Both the position numbers and the translations under genes were made by a program. This document shows positions 28,339-37,501 of a DNA stretch of 64,000 bases, one piece after another; within the stretch, counting starts at the first letter, position 1; each line of letters opens with the position of its first letter. Source of the stretch: Atlantibacter hermannii (GTDB taxonomy: Bacteria > Pseudomonadota > Gammaproteobacteria > Enterobacterales > Enterobacteriaceae); NCBI GenBank assembly GCA_900635495.1, contig LR134136.1:1302001-1366000 (forward strand). Direction: 5' to 3'. The notes under the pieces are model-generated. The model had not been told where the DNA came from. It did not search any database and was given only the letters and a program-made list of their open reading frames with translations.

Positions 28339-29886
28339 ATGAATGGTTTTGATTTGGTTTTCGTTAAATATGTGCAGGAGCACAGCCCGGTCGCGCTGAG
28401 CGATGTGCTTCAGCGCTATGGCAAAACGCTATCGACGCTGAAACGCACAATGAAAGAAATTAATGCGCTGCTGCCGGCGCATTATCATCTGCATATTGAG
28501 AATCAAACCATCATTACCCGAATGGGCTACGGCGAATATGTTGCGTTGCTGGAGAACATCAAATTCAACCGTTATTTTACCAGCCCGGAAGAGCGCACCC
28601 GCGATCTGTTTGTCGCGCTATGTCTGAATGACGTGGTCAACAAGAGCGAGTACTACTCGCGTTTTTTTGTCAGCGCCAGCACCTTAAAAAATGATGCTCC
28701 GGTATTAAACCAGTTTTTACTGGATAAGCAGTTAACCCTGCAAAGCATTCATCGTAAGGGTTCGTCGCTGTCTGGCGACGAAATTGCGCTGCGTATCGCG
28801 GTATGTTTAACCATTTTGAAAACTGTTGAAATTGGCGAGGACAATCAGTTAATTGCCCATAAAGCCAACGATCCGGTGAACCGCTCTGTCGCGGAGCGGT
28901 TTCTCAGCCAGTGCCAGGCAGAAATTGTCGCAGCGGCGGCCTGTTATGCCACGCGTATAGAGCCTGTCTTAAAACTCGGTTATAACGGCAAAAAATATTT
29001 TCTTGTTTATCTCAGCCTGGCCCTGCATCGTCTGAAACGCGGCCATGAAATTACCGACGTTTCAGCGCTGAGTTTTATTAATACCGTGCCGTTTTCTCTG
29101 TTTGAATCACCCAATGAAAACCGCTTTCTCGATGTGTTGGTTTCTTCGCTGAGTGCCACCTGGCGCGCCTTCACGCTCTACGATCGCCCATTGATTGATG
29201 CGGTAGGGCAGTTTATTGAACGCATTGAACCCGCGCTGACAACGCAATTACACAACCGGCAGGCGTGCTTTGCCGAGGTCTATCCGTTTATTTATTCCGC
29301 CATCGTCCAGAATAAATTTGACCTGTGGTTTGAAGATAAAAAGTTACAAGGCGTTCGGGCGCGTTATCCGCAGCTGTGGGAAAGCGTCAGGCACGCGCTG
29401 GCTTTCATTGAGCAGCATTACGGCATTCGCTTTTCTGGCGTACACATGGCCACGCTGTTGTTGATACTGAAAAAATACGAGCTGCAAAACCGGCTGGTGA
29501 GTGAACCCCGCAAACGCATTATCATTGTCACCAACTCGTCAGAGAGCAAAATCGGCTATTTCAAAGAAGTGCTTCACGCCTGGTTCCATATTGATATTGT
29601 CGCCTGCGTGAACATTAATGAGTTGCATCAGTTAAAAACGATTCCCTTTGATTTACTGATCACCTTCACCAATAAAATATCCAGCTATCTGAAATATTAT
29701 CAGCTGGACTATATCAAAGTGAATTTTCACCTTACCCAGGACGATATCACCCTGTTGCGTAAGCAGGGCTTATCCCGTGCGAAGAAAAAAATCCCGGCGG
29801 CGCAGTTTGCGAAACTGGCCGCCGGGATGGATGAGCAACAGCTGCGTGCCTTTGTGGAACAGCGCTATCCGGGGATTTTTATCTAA
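28339..29886 (+). CDS. PRD-domain transcriptional regulator (Mga/BglG-like), PTS-linked
   Basis: 515 residues from the ATG at 28339; an alternative TTG at 28321 adds six, and neither has a clear ribosome site. Layout: N-terminal helix-turn-helix (about 12-45: VALSDVLQRYGKTLSTLKRT), two PTS-regulation domains at roughly 181-246 (with ALHRLKRGHEI) and 300-385 (with RFSGVHMATLLL), then an EIIB-like domain at about 390-480 (KRIIIVTNSSESKIGYFKEV). The EIIB-like part has no cysteine at the usual phosphorylation loop. It converges on the PTS operon that follows, sharing four bases at the stop codons, so it is the likely controller of that operon. No close family name was recognised. Confidence 0.8.
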   Translation: MNGFDLVFVKYVQEHSPVALSDVLQRYGKTLSTLKRTMKEINALLPAHYHLHIENQTIITRMGYGEYVALLENIKFNRYFTSPEERTRDLFVALCLNDVVNKSEYYSRFFVSASTLKNDAPVLNQFLLDKQLTLQSIHRKGSSLSGDEIALRIAVCLTILKTVEIGEDNQLIAHKANDPVNRSVAERFLSQCQAEIVAAAACYATRIEPVLKLGYNGKKYFLVYLSLALHRLKRGHEITDVSALSFINTVPFSLFESPNENRFLDVLVSSLSATWRAFTLYDRPLIDAVGQFIERIEPALTTQLHNRQACFAEVYPFIYSAIVQNKFDLWFEDKKLQGVRARYPQLWESVRHALAFIEQHYGIRFSGVHMATLLLILKKYELQNRLVSEPRKRIIIVTNSSESKIGYFKEVLHAWFHIDIVACVNINELHQLKTIPFDLLITFTNKISSYLKYYQLDYIKVNFHLTQDDITLLRKQGLSRAKKKIPAAQFAKLAAGMDEQQLRAFVEQRYPGIFI

Positions 29887-31090
29887 TCAACTTCCAGCGT
29901 CTGGGCAACGCCCCGACACCAGACGGCCTTAAGCGTTAGGTCGTTGTCCAGCACCAGAATATCCGCGTCTTTACCGGGCTCCAGGCTGCCTTTGCGGTGG
30001 GCCACGCCCGCCAGTTGCGCCGGGTTCAGGCAGGCGATTTGCGCAGCCGACACCAGCCCGTTTTCCAGCCGGTTAACCACTGCCTTAATGGAGTCCAGAA
30101 AGCTCATTTCTAACTGATGCACATCGTGCCAGTCCTCCGGCGCAATATGCCGCGTTGCGCCATCTTTGCCGCTTATCTGCAACTTCCCGGCAGATATGCG
30201 GAAGGTCTCCTGGCGCAGATAATGATGGAATTCATACCCCTCCGGGAAATCCACGTAGCCGAGGCAGTCGCTCATCATGACCAGCCGCCGGTCGCCTTTA
30301 ATGCGATACAGAATATCGAACACTTCAGGACGCAAAGTAATGCCGGTCTGTTTCGCCACCTCGGCATATAAATCACGGTAGTACATGACGGCGCCCACCA
30401 CCCCCGGTTCACGGTGGTGTAAACCGCGCATCGCGCTAAAAGCGTGGGTCACATGGCTCAGCCCGGCATCAATGGCGGCCGTCATCTCATCGAACGTGGC
30501 GTCGGTATGGCCGGCGGACGCGGTGATCCCCTGGCTTTGCAGATAACGTATCAGCGCCAGCGCGCCATCCAGTTCCGGTGCCAGGGTCATCAGACGGATA
30601 TGCCCTTTAGCCAACTGGTTAAAATGCTGAAACCCGGCGACAGAAGGCGGTTGCAGGCTGTCTTCGCGCTGCATACCCAGGTATTTTTTATTGATATACG
30701 GGCCTTCCATATGGATGCCGACCGCTTCCGCGCCGTCGCCAGGCGGGGCTGTTTCGATGTATTCCGCCGCTGCCTGCAGCGAACGTTCAAGAAACGCCTG
30801 TGGCATGGTGGCGCTGGTGGCAAGATAGGACGTTACGCCCGCCTGCACCAAATCCCGGCTCATTGCCTGGACGGACTCACGGGTGCCTTTCCAGGCGAAG
30901 GAACCACGCCCCAGCCGTGAACATGAATGTCCACAAAGCCCGGCATCAGATAACTGTCGCCATAATCCGTGACCTCACCGTGATAGTCCTGCATTACCGC
31001 GGCGATTTTGCCGTTCTCAATGGTCAGTACGCCACTGCGTAAGCCTTCCGGCGTAACAATGCGCGTCGAGCGTAACGCTTTAGTTGTCAT
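29883..31090 (-). CDS. NagA-like N-acetyl(amino)sugar-6-phosphate deacetylase, frameshifted in this sequence
   Basis: Amidohydrolase-superfamily enzyme of about 402 residues when repaired. It resembles N-acetylglucosamine-6-phosphate deacetylase: VDIHVHGWG (metal site), HMEGPYINKKYLG, SAGHTDATFDEM, VTHAFSAMRGLHHREPGVVG, and SDCLG with the likely catalytic Asp. It differs enough from housekeeping NagA that the substrate is open. The ATG at 31090 overlaps the end of the lyase gene by 11 bases, so the two are coupled. The frame breaks near 30908-30912, where one base is missing after HGWG. Third gene of the PTS operon; its stop overlaps the regulator's stop. Confidence 0.82.
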
Positions 31091-32438
31091 CGAGTTCGCT
31101 CCATACCCGCTGCGCCATCTCATCGGCGATTTGCGCGCATAAACCGGTATAACTCGCCGGGTCGAGCAGCGTGTCGATTTCGCTGTCGCTAAAACTGGCA
31201 CGGATCACTGGCTGCTCACGTAACACGCGTCCATATTCGATCCCCTCATGGGTGCTGCGCATCGCCATGTCGTACACCAGCTCATGGGCCGGGTCTTTAC
31301 CCAGCCTGTCGACCAGCGCCATCATGATTTTCTCGCTGTTGATAAGCCCATGGGTAATGCCGACGTTTTGCTTCATGCGTTCAGGGTAAATCACCAGCGT
31401 GCGGCTTAATTCTTCAGCACGCATCACGATTTCTGCCATCAGCTCCATGCTTTCCTGCAAATTCGCATCGAAGATGAAATAAGCCGAACTGTCTGCCTCA
31501 AACGGGCGCGGGCTGACGTACAGCGACGACGTGAGGACCGAATAGAGTTTCTGTGAATTGGCGATAATGCCTTTCGCCAGTTTGGGATTCACTTTCTGAG
31601 GCATAGTGCTGCTGCCGACGGTGCCCTTTTTAAAGGCCTCGGACACTTCGCCGTACTCCTCGCCGGACGTGAGATACACCTCTTCGGCCATTTTTTGCAG
31701 CGTGGTCGCCAGCAGGCACAGATTGCTGATGTACTCGGTGCGATAGACCTGGGCTGCGCGTGACGGCACCCGCATCGAATGCATACCCAGATGCTGCGCA
31801 ACGCAATCCTGCACCTGGCGTCCGGTTTCGCCGGTGGCGTGGAATGCGCCTACCGCGCCACCCATCATCACGGTAAATACCCGGCTTTCCGCCTGTTTCA
31901 TGCGCTCGCGGCTGTGCAGCAGTTCATCTATCCATACCGCGACCTTGTATCCCCAGGTAATCGGCAGCGCGTGCTTGCCGTGGGTGCGACCGGCCATCAG
32001 GGTCGCTTTATGGTGTTGCGCCATCCGCGCCAGGTTTCGCAGCGTATCATCCACAAAACCATTAATGATCTTCTGGCACTGCCAGGCTAAATGCAGTTGG
32101 GCAGTTTGCTGGATATTTTGCGTCGTCACGCCGTAATGCACATATTTACCGCTTTCCGGCGAACAGGCTTTAACCAGCACTTTAATCATCGGCACGAAGC
32201 CGTGGCCGATTTCCCGCAGCAGACGATCCATCTCCTGAAGGTCGATGCGCGACAGCTGGCAATTTTCAGCAATGTTTTGCGCCGCCGCCTGCGGAATGAT
32301 GCCGTACCGGGCCTGAGCCAGCGCCAGCGCGGCTTCCACGTCCAGCCAGGACTGGATACGCGCTTCCTGAGTAAACAGCGCCTTCATGCCGCGATCGTCA
32401 ATCGTTTTACTTTTTGAATCGTACAGGGCTCGCATCAT
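31080..32438 (-). CDS. Fumarate-lyase superfamily enzyme (adenylosuccinate lyase/PcaB-like)
   Basis: 452 residues. The superfamily signature GSSTMPQKVNP (about 285-295) is intact, and GRTHGKHALPITWGYKVAV and HYGVTTQNIQQTAQ match the PurB/CMLE branch. Members either release fumarate from an N-succinyl (aspartate-derived) amine or cyclise muconates. Neither purine nor beta-ketoadipate genes are near, so it is not housekeeping PurB. It lies eight bases after the PTS transporter gene and overlaps the deacetylase gene, in one operon. A strong AGAGGAAG precedes the ATG pair at 32433-32438. A role in splitting an imported phosphorylated conjugate is inferred. Confidence 0.8.
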   Translation of the reverse strand: MMRALYDSKSKTIDDRGMKALFTQEARIQSWLDVEAALALAQARYGIIPQAAAQNIAENCQLSRIDLQEMDRLLREIGHGFVPMIKVLVKACSPESGKYVHYGVTTQNIQQTAQLHLAWQCQKIINGFVDDTLRNLARMAQHHKATLMAGRTHGKHALPITWGYKVAVWIDELLHSRERMKQAESRVFTVMMGGAVGAFHATGETGRQVQDCVAQHLGMHSMRVPSRAAQVYRTEYISNLCLLATTLQKMAEEVYLTSGEEYGEVSEAFKKGTVGSSTMPQKVNPKLAKGIIANSQKLYSVLTSSLYVSPRPFEADSSAYFIFDANLQESMELMAEIVMRAEELSRTLVIYPERMKQNVGITHGLINSEKIMMALVDRLGKDPAHELVYDMAMRSTHEGIEYGRVLREQPVIRASFSDSEIDTLLDPASYTGLCAQIADEMAQRVWSELDDN

Positions 32439-32446
32439 GCTTCCTC

Positions 32447-34006
32447 TTAGTTGTGGCCAGCCAGGGCGTCGTCAACGGCGTTACGGACAAACTCGACGTG
32501 GGGGCCGAACACCACATGAATATGGTTGCTGGAGGGGATAAATGTCCCCATCGAACCGGCGTCTTTCAGGATCGTCATATCCAGTTTCTTCTGATCGTTT
32601 AAATCAATGCGCAGACGTGAGACGCAGTTTTCCACGCGTTTGATATTGGCTTTACCGCCCAGGCCTTCAATAACCAGTTCAGCGACTTTGTCGTACTCTT
32701 TATTGTTAAGCAGCGTACTGTCGGCGATGTCCGCCTCGCGGCCCGGCGTCTTAATATCGAACTTGCCAATGGCGTAGCGGAAGACGAAATAGAACACCAC
32801 GAAGTTGGCAATACCTAACAGGATCAGGTTCAACCAGCGGGTGTGCTCGTACATCAGGCCGAATATCCCGAAGTCGAAAATAGTGCCGCGAATATAGCCG
32901 ACGGAAATATCCAGCAACTGCAACGGTATCGCCATCAGGCCGCAGAGCAGGGCGTAAACGATAAACAGTTTTGGCGCGATAAACAGGAAGGAGAATTCCA
33001 GCGGTTCGGTAATATTCCCCAGCACCGCAGTCAGTACCACCGTCAGGATCATCCCCTTGGCGAACTTCTTGTTCTTAAAGTAGGCCATGTGGTACATCGC
33101 CAGGCCAATTGCCGGGACGCGGAACAGGGTCGTGAGCATTTGGGTTGATGCCAGGTAGCTGGTCAGCGTGGGCATATATTGATCCCATGCAGGATGGTTT
33201 GGTCCAAGCTCAAACAGAATTTTATTAATCGCGGGTAAAATGCCGACATAGGTTTGCCCGTCAATTAAATAAGTACCGCCTGCTTCGGTGAATCGCACCG
33301 TTGAACTCAGAACATGGTGCAGACCAAAAGGAATTAATAACCGGTTAAGGGTCATATAAATCCCGGCACCAATATTCGGCGCCATTAAAATGGTCGAAAT
33401 ACTTTTCATCCCGGCAGTAAACAGATCCCAGATAAACGGAATAATTAATCCGATGGGAATGGCAAAGGCGATGGCCAGTATCGCCACCGATTTCTTGCCG
33501 CTAAAAAATGCAAATGCCAGGGGGAGTTGTAACCGGTAATAGCGGTCGGTGACTTTGGCGGCAAGCAATCCGGCAATAATCCCGCCGACAGCTTCGATTT
33601 TTAAGGTTTGCACCCCGAGCACCATGCCCTGGCCGACCAGCGCCAAATCGCCCTGTGCCAGTTGCCCGGTTAATTTCAAATGCACATGCATGGAAATTAA
33701 CAGCGTTAAATAAGCGATGACGGAGGCAAATACCGCGATGCCTTTTTCTTTTTTCGACATCCCATAGGCAACACCCATCGCGAACAGCAGCGGGATATTC
33801 TGGAATACCACACTGCTGATGAGCCCCAGCGAGGAAAGCACCGCTTTAAAACCGGCATTTCCCAAAAAGGGCAGTTTCTCGATCATATAATTTTGGCCCA
33901 GCGCGCTGCTGATACCCATTACCATCCCTACCGGCGCAAGGACGGCGATAGGCAACAATAACGAGCGGCCGAACGTCTGTATTTCATTTTTAAAATTGGC
34001 GTTCAT
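32447..34006 (-). CDS. PTS transporter, IIC-IIB fusion of the glucose/GlcNAc class
   Basis: 519 residues. The IIC membrane domain (about 1-420, some ten hydrophobic segments) carries GLHHVLSSTVRFTEAGGTYL and the class motif NITEPLEFSFLF. A IIB domain follows (about 440-519) with the phosphorylated cysteine in KRVENCVSRLRIDL. No IIA domain is present, so an external IIA such as Crr must supply phosphate. The start is set at the ATG at 34006 (MNANFKN), giving a normal amphipathic N terminus; a TTG further upstream is less likely. First gene of a three-gene operon. It resembles MalX and GlcNAc transporters, but the sugar is unknown. Confidence 0.85.
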   Translation of the reverse strand: MNANFKNEIQTFGRSLLLPIAVLAPVGMVMGISSALGQNYMIEKLPFLGNAGFKAVLSSLGLISSVVFQNIPLLFAMGVAYGMSKKEKGIAVFASVIAYLTLLISMHVHLKLTGQLAQGDLALVGQGMVLGVQTLKIEAVGGIIAGLLAAKVTDRYYRLQLPLAFAFFSGKKSVAILAIAFAIPIGLIIPFIWDLFTAGMKSISTILMAPNIGAGIYMTLNRLLIPFGLHHVLSSTVRFTEAGGTYLIDGQTYVGILPAINKILFELGPNHPAWDQYMPTLTSYLASTQMLTTLFRVPAIGLAMYHMAYFKNKKFAKGMILTVVLTAVLGNITEPLEFSFLFIAPKLFIVYALLCGLMAIPLQLLDISVGYIRGTIFDFGIFGLMYEHTRWLNLILLGIANFVVFYFVFRYAIGKFDIKTPGREADIADSTLLNNKEYDKVAELVIEGLGGKANIKRVENCVSRLRIDLNDQKKLDMTILKDAGSMGTFIPSSNHIHVVFGPHVEFVRNAVDDALAGHN

Positions 34007-34111
34007 GACAATATCCCCGATAAGACCTCTTATTATCAAACACGCCAGGAGGGGGATCCCTCAAGGTCAAATAATGTCAGAACCAGGGCGCAAAATATGC
34101 CCATAAGAAAA

Positions 34112-34127
34112 TGAGGCAGCGATCACG
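34112..34127 (-). promoter_or_regulatory. Candidate CRP site upstream of the PTS operon
   Basis: TGAGG-N6-TCACG, within a 22-base context matching 14 consensus positions, lies about 105 bases before the transporter start, in the only gap available for its promoter. Binding is unproven. Confidence 0.4.
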
Positions 34128-34157
34128 TTACGACTTGACGAAAATAAAAAGCAGGAT

Positions 34158-34185
34158 CAAAAAAAGGAGCCCGCAGGCTCCTTTT
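34158..34185 (-). terminator. Terminator of ypeC
   Basis: The stem AAAGGAGCC/GGCTCCTTT is followed on the minus strand by seven T. It also separates ypeC from the PTS operon downstream. Confidence 0.87.
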
Positions 34186-34193
34186 AGCATTTA

Positions 34194-34520
34194 TTAATGG
34201 TGATGTCGGTGTTTACCGCGCCCGCGATGGTCATCCCGGTCGCGCCAGCCTTCACGGTATCCACGCTCGTAAGCATTGCGCTCTTTATACCAGCCGCGAT
34301 GCAGGCCATTATCATGTTTACGCCAGTAACCGCCGCGACGCTCATAATGATTGTGCCAGTAATCGCGATCGCGCCAGCGTCCGCCGTCCCAGTAGTTACC
34401 GTAATTATCACGATCGCCGATTTGTAATTTTATTGAGGGTAACAGGGTGATTTCACCTGCATTAGCCATCATTGGCGCTCCCGCCAGTAAAACGGCTGCA
34501 AGCAACAGTGACCTGAACAT
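34194..34520 (-). CDS. ypeC: YpeC, DUF2502 family exported protein
   Basis: 108 residues with a signal peptide (MFRSLLLAAVLLAG, cleavage after MANA). The mature part begins GEITLLPSIKLQIGDRD, as in E. coli YpeC, and is extremely rich in Arg, Asp, His, Tyr, Trp and Gly, ending in a basic histidine tail. The start is the ATG at 34520, behind AAGGAG. The composition suggests a periplasmic protein that may bind metal or polyanions, but the function is unknown. In E. coli it is next to mntH; here the PTS locus lies between them. Confidence 0.88.
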   Translation of the reverse strand: MFRSLLLAAVLLAGAPMMANAGEITLLPSIKLQIGDRDNYGNYWDGGRWRDRDYWHNHYERRGGYWRKHDNGLHRGWYKERNAYERGYREGWRDRDDHRGRGKHRHHH

Positions 34521-34664
34521 AGTTTTCTCCTTCACGATCGGGGCCGCAGACGGCCTGTTACAGCAATATTACGAGGTGGTAAACCCCTACATCTTCGCCA
34601 CAACTCCGAATTCATTTCCGGGAGCACAAAATGTCAAAAAAAACCGTTACCCGTTGATGCGTCG

Positions 34665-35655
34665 TTAAGCCAGGATGTGCTCGATTTCCGCGCACTCCGC
34701 CGCGCTAAACTGGCGGTTCGCCAGCATCCCGACCGCATCCTCAATCTGGCTGGTTTTGCTGGCGCCAATCAGTACCGAGGTGACTTTATCGTCACGTAAA
34801 ACCCAGGCCAGCGCCATTTGCGACAGCTTTTGACCACGCTGTTCCGCCAGCGCGTTGAGTTTATGCACCTTCGCCAGTTTCTCTTCCGTGAGCTGATCGG
34901 GATTAAGGAAACGGCTTACTGCTGGCGGCGCGGGAATCGGCCGGAATGCCGTTCAGATAACGGTCCGTGAGCTGCCCGCCCGCCAGCGGCGAAAACGCGA
35001 TGCAACCGACGCCTTTTTCCTGCAATACGTCCAGCAGTTCAGCTTCCGGCCCGCGTTCAAACATCGAATATTTCGGCTGGTGGATTAAGCACGGCGTACC
35101 GAGATCGTTCAGGATATCCAGCGCCTCACGCGCCAGTTCGGCAGGATAATTTGACAGGCCGACATACAGCGCTTTCCCCTGACGAACCAGATGATCCAGC
35201 GCGCGCATGGTTTCCTGTAGCGGTGTTTCCGGGTCCGGGCGATGGTGATAAAAAATATCCACGTATTCGAGCCCCATACGCTTCAGGCTTTGATCCAGGC
35301 TGGCAATCAGGTATTTGCGCGACCCCCAGTCACCATAAGGGCCATCCCACATGGTGTATCCGGCTTTACTGGAAAAAATCAGTTCGTCGCGATAGGGGCG
35401 GAAATCTTCCTGGAAGATCCGGCCAAAATGAATTTCAGCGGAACCCGGCGGCGGCCCGTAGTTGTTGGCAAGGTCGAAATGGGTAATACCGAGATCAAAT
35501 GCGCGGCGTAGCAGCTGGCGGCTGTTATCCACCAGGGTGGTATCGCCGAAGTTGTGCCAAAGCCCCAGTGAAACGGCGGGCAGCTTTAATCCGCTTCGCC
35601 CGCAACGACGAAACGCCATTGTTTGATACCGTGTCGGATCGGCCTGATAAACCAT
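34665..35655 (-). CDS. Aldo/keto reductase, YghZ/GpR-like, frameshifted in this sequence
   Basis: NADPH-dependent oxidoreductase of about 329 residues when repaired. The start at 35655 (MVYQADPTRYQTMAFRRCGR) matches the YghZ family. The catalytic set is visible: DLANNYGPPPGSAE (Asp, Tyr), SSKAGYTMW (Lys) and FYHHRPDP (His). The C-terminal cofactor segment TSVLIGASKTSQIED is in a second frame; one extra G at 34913-34914 breaks the reading after DSRAASSK. Relatives reduce glyceraldehyde-3-phosphate and methylglyoxal. It is divergent from ipdC, the same pairing seen in Salmonella. Confidence 0.85.
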
Positions 35656-35839
35656 GCGTCGTGCCTCATCAGTGAAGTTAGTGGTCAGCGTGTATACGCT
35701 TACATCTTTATAACGTCTCTGCACCTTACACCGCCTGGCGCTGTAAATCTCGCGTTCCCACACACTTTTCAGCCGGATCCCTGGACAGCATTAGCTGTTA
35801 CTCAATACTTCAAATACGCTTCCAAAAAAGGAATATCTC

Positions 35840-37501
35840 ATGACCCTACGTTATTGTGTGGCGGATTATCTCCTCGATCGCCTGGCGCATAGTGGAATCA
35901 CCCATCTTTTCGGCGTACCGGGAGACTATAACCTGCAGTTTCTCGACAATGTTATCGCCCACAATGATGTTGCCTGGGTGGGCTGCGCCAACGAGCTTAA
36001 CGCAGCCTACGCCGCAGACGGCTATGCGCGGTGTAAAGGTGCAGGCGCGCTGCTGACCACCTTTGGCGTGGGCGAACTCAGCGCCCTCAACGGCGTTGCC
36101 GGCAGCTATGCCGAACATGTGCCGGTGTTACATATCGTGGGCGCGCCAGCGTCCGGGGCGCAACAGCGCGGCGAATTAATGCATCACACCGTCGGCGACG
36201 GCGATTTTCACCATTTCGTCCGCATCGCCAGCGAACTCAGCATCGCGCATGCGGTGCTGACCGACGAAAACGCCTGCCATGAAATCGACCGTGTCATCCG
36301 CCTGATGAAAGAGGGATCGCGGCCGGGTTACCTGATGTTGCCAGCCGATGTGGCAAAAAAGCCTGCCATCCGGCCTGAAAACGCTCTCACTCAAATGCTG
36401 AGACAAGCCGATCCGGCAATCCTCAACGCCTTTCAAGACGCAGTGCGACAACGGTTTTCCGGGGTCAAACAGGTGGCGTTGCTGGCGGATTTTCTGGCGC
36501 AACGCGCTGGCCTGAAGTCTGCCCTCCAGCAATGGGTGGATGACATCCCGCTGGCGCACAGTACGTTGTTAATGGGCAAAGGGCTGTTCAATGAAAGCCG
36601 CCGTGGCTTTATCGGCACATACAGCGGCGCGGCAACCGCGCCAGGCCCACGTGAGGCGATTGAAAAGAGTGACGTGGTGATTTGTGTGGGCGTGAAATTC
36701 ACCGACACCACCACCGCCGGGTTCAGCCAGCAACTGACGACCGGGCAAACTATTGATGTTTTGCCCGACGGGGTCAGGATTGGCGAACAGTGGTTTAGCG
36801 GCGTACCGATGGCTAAGGCGGTAAGCATTCTTTATCACGCCGTGCGGGACCTGAAGCCTCAACTGACGTTGCCGGACGTTAAACCCGCGCCCTTGCCGAA
36901 AAGCGACGGAGCGCTCGACCAACACGCGTTTTGGCTGGCGATCCAGACGTGGCTGCGTCCTGGCGATATTGTCGTGGTCGATCAGGGAACAGCGGCGTTT
37001 GGCGCCGCAGCGCTGACGTTGCCCGATGACGTCACCTTTATCGTGCAGCCGCTGTGGGGCTCAATTGGCTATGGCCTGGCGGCGGCTTTCGGGGCGCAAA
37101 CCGCCTGTCCGACCCGACGTTTGGTCCTGATAACCGGTGACGGCGCGGCGCAACTCACGATTCAGGAATTAGGCTCCATGCTCAGGGATAATTTGCGCCC
37201 GGTGGTGATCGTTCTCAATAACGAGGGCTACACGGTAGAACGGGCGATACATGGCGCAGAGCAGCGATACAACGATATTGCTTCCTGGAACTGGACGGCT
37301 TTACCGCATGCGCTGGATACCAGCGCGAAAGCCGAAAGCTGGCGGGTGACGCAAACTGTTCAGCTTCAGGAGGTACTGGCGCGGTTGACGCAACCGACGC
37401 GGCTGTCGCTACTGGAAGTGGTGTTGCCTAAACAGGATCTTCCGGAATTGCTCAGCGCCGTCACCCAGTCGCTGGAATTACGCAACGGCGGTAAAGCCTA
37501 A
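35840..37501 (+). CDS. ipdC: Indole-3-pyruvate decarboxylase IpdC
   Basis: Thiamine-diphosphate enzyme converting indole-3-pyruvate to indole-3-acetaldehyde, the key step of the indole-3-pyruvate route to the plant hormone auxin; relatives also accept phenylpyruvate. 553 residues. Catalytic residues match the Enterobacter cloacae enzyme: D29 (VPGDYN), E52 (CANELNAAYAADGYAR) and the HHT pair in ELMHHTVGDGDF. The ThDP motif GDGAAQLTIQELGSML and the closing NN of VLNNEGYTVER are intact. GGAAT precedes the ATG. Its stop overlaps the convergent yfeO stop. Confidence 0.9.
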   Translation: MTLRYCVADYLLDRLAHSGITHLFGVPGDYNLQFLDNVIAHNDVAWVGCANELNAAYAADGYARCKGAGALLTTFGVGELSALNGVAGSYAEHVPVLHIVGAPASGAQQRGELMHHTVGDGDFHHFVRIASELSIAHAVLTDENACHEIDRVIRLMKEGSRPGYLMLPADVAKKPAIRPENALTQMLRQADPAILNAFQDAVRQRFSGVKQVALLADFLAQRAGLKSALQQWVDDIPLAHSTLLMGKGLFNESRRGFIGTYSGAATAPGPREAIEKSDVVICVGVKFTDTTTAGFSQQLTTGQTIDVLPDGVRIGEQWFSGVPMAKAVSILYHAVRDLKPQLTLPDVKPAPLPKSDGALDQHAFWLAIQTWLRPGDIVVVDQGTAAFGAAALTLPDDVTFIVQPLWGSIGYGLAAAFGAQTACPTRRLVLITGDGAAQLTIQELGSMLRDNLRPVVIVLNNEGYTVERAIHGAEQRYNDIASWNWTALPHALDTSAKAESWRVTQTVQLQEVLARLTQPTRLSLLEVVLPKQDLPELLSAVTQSLELRNGGKA

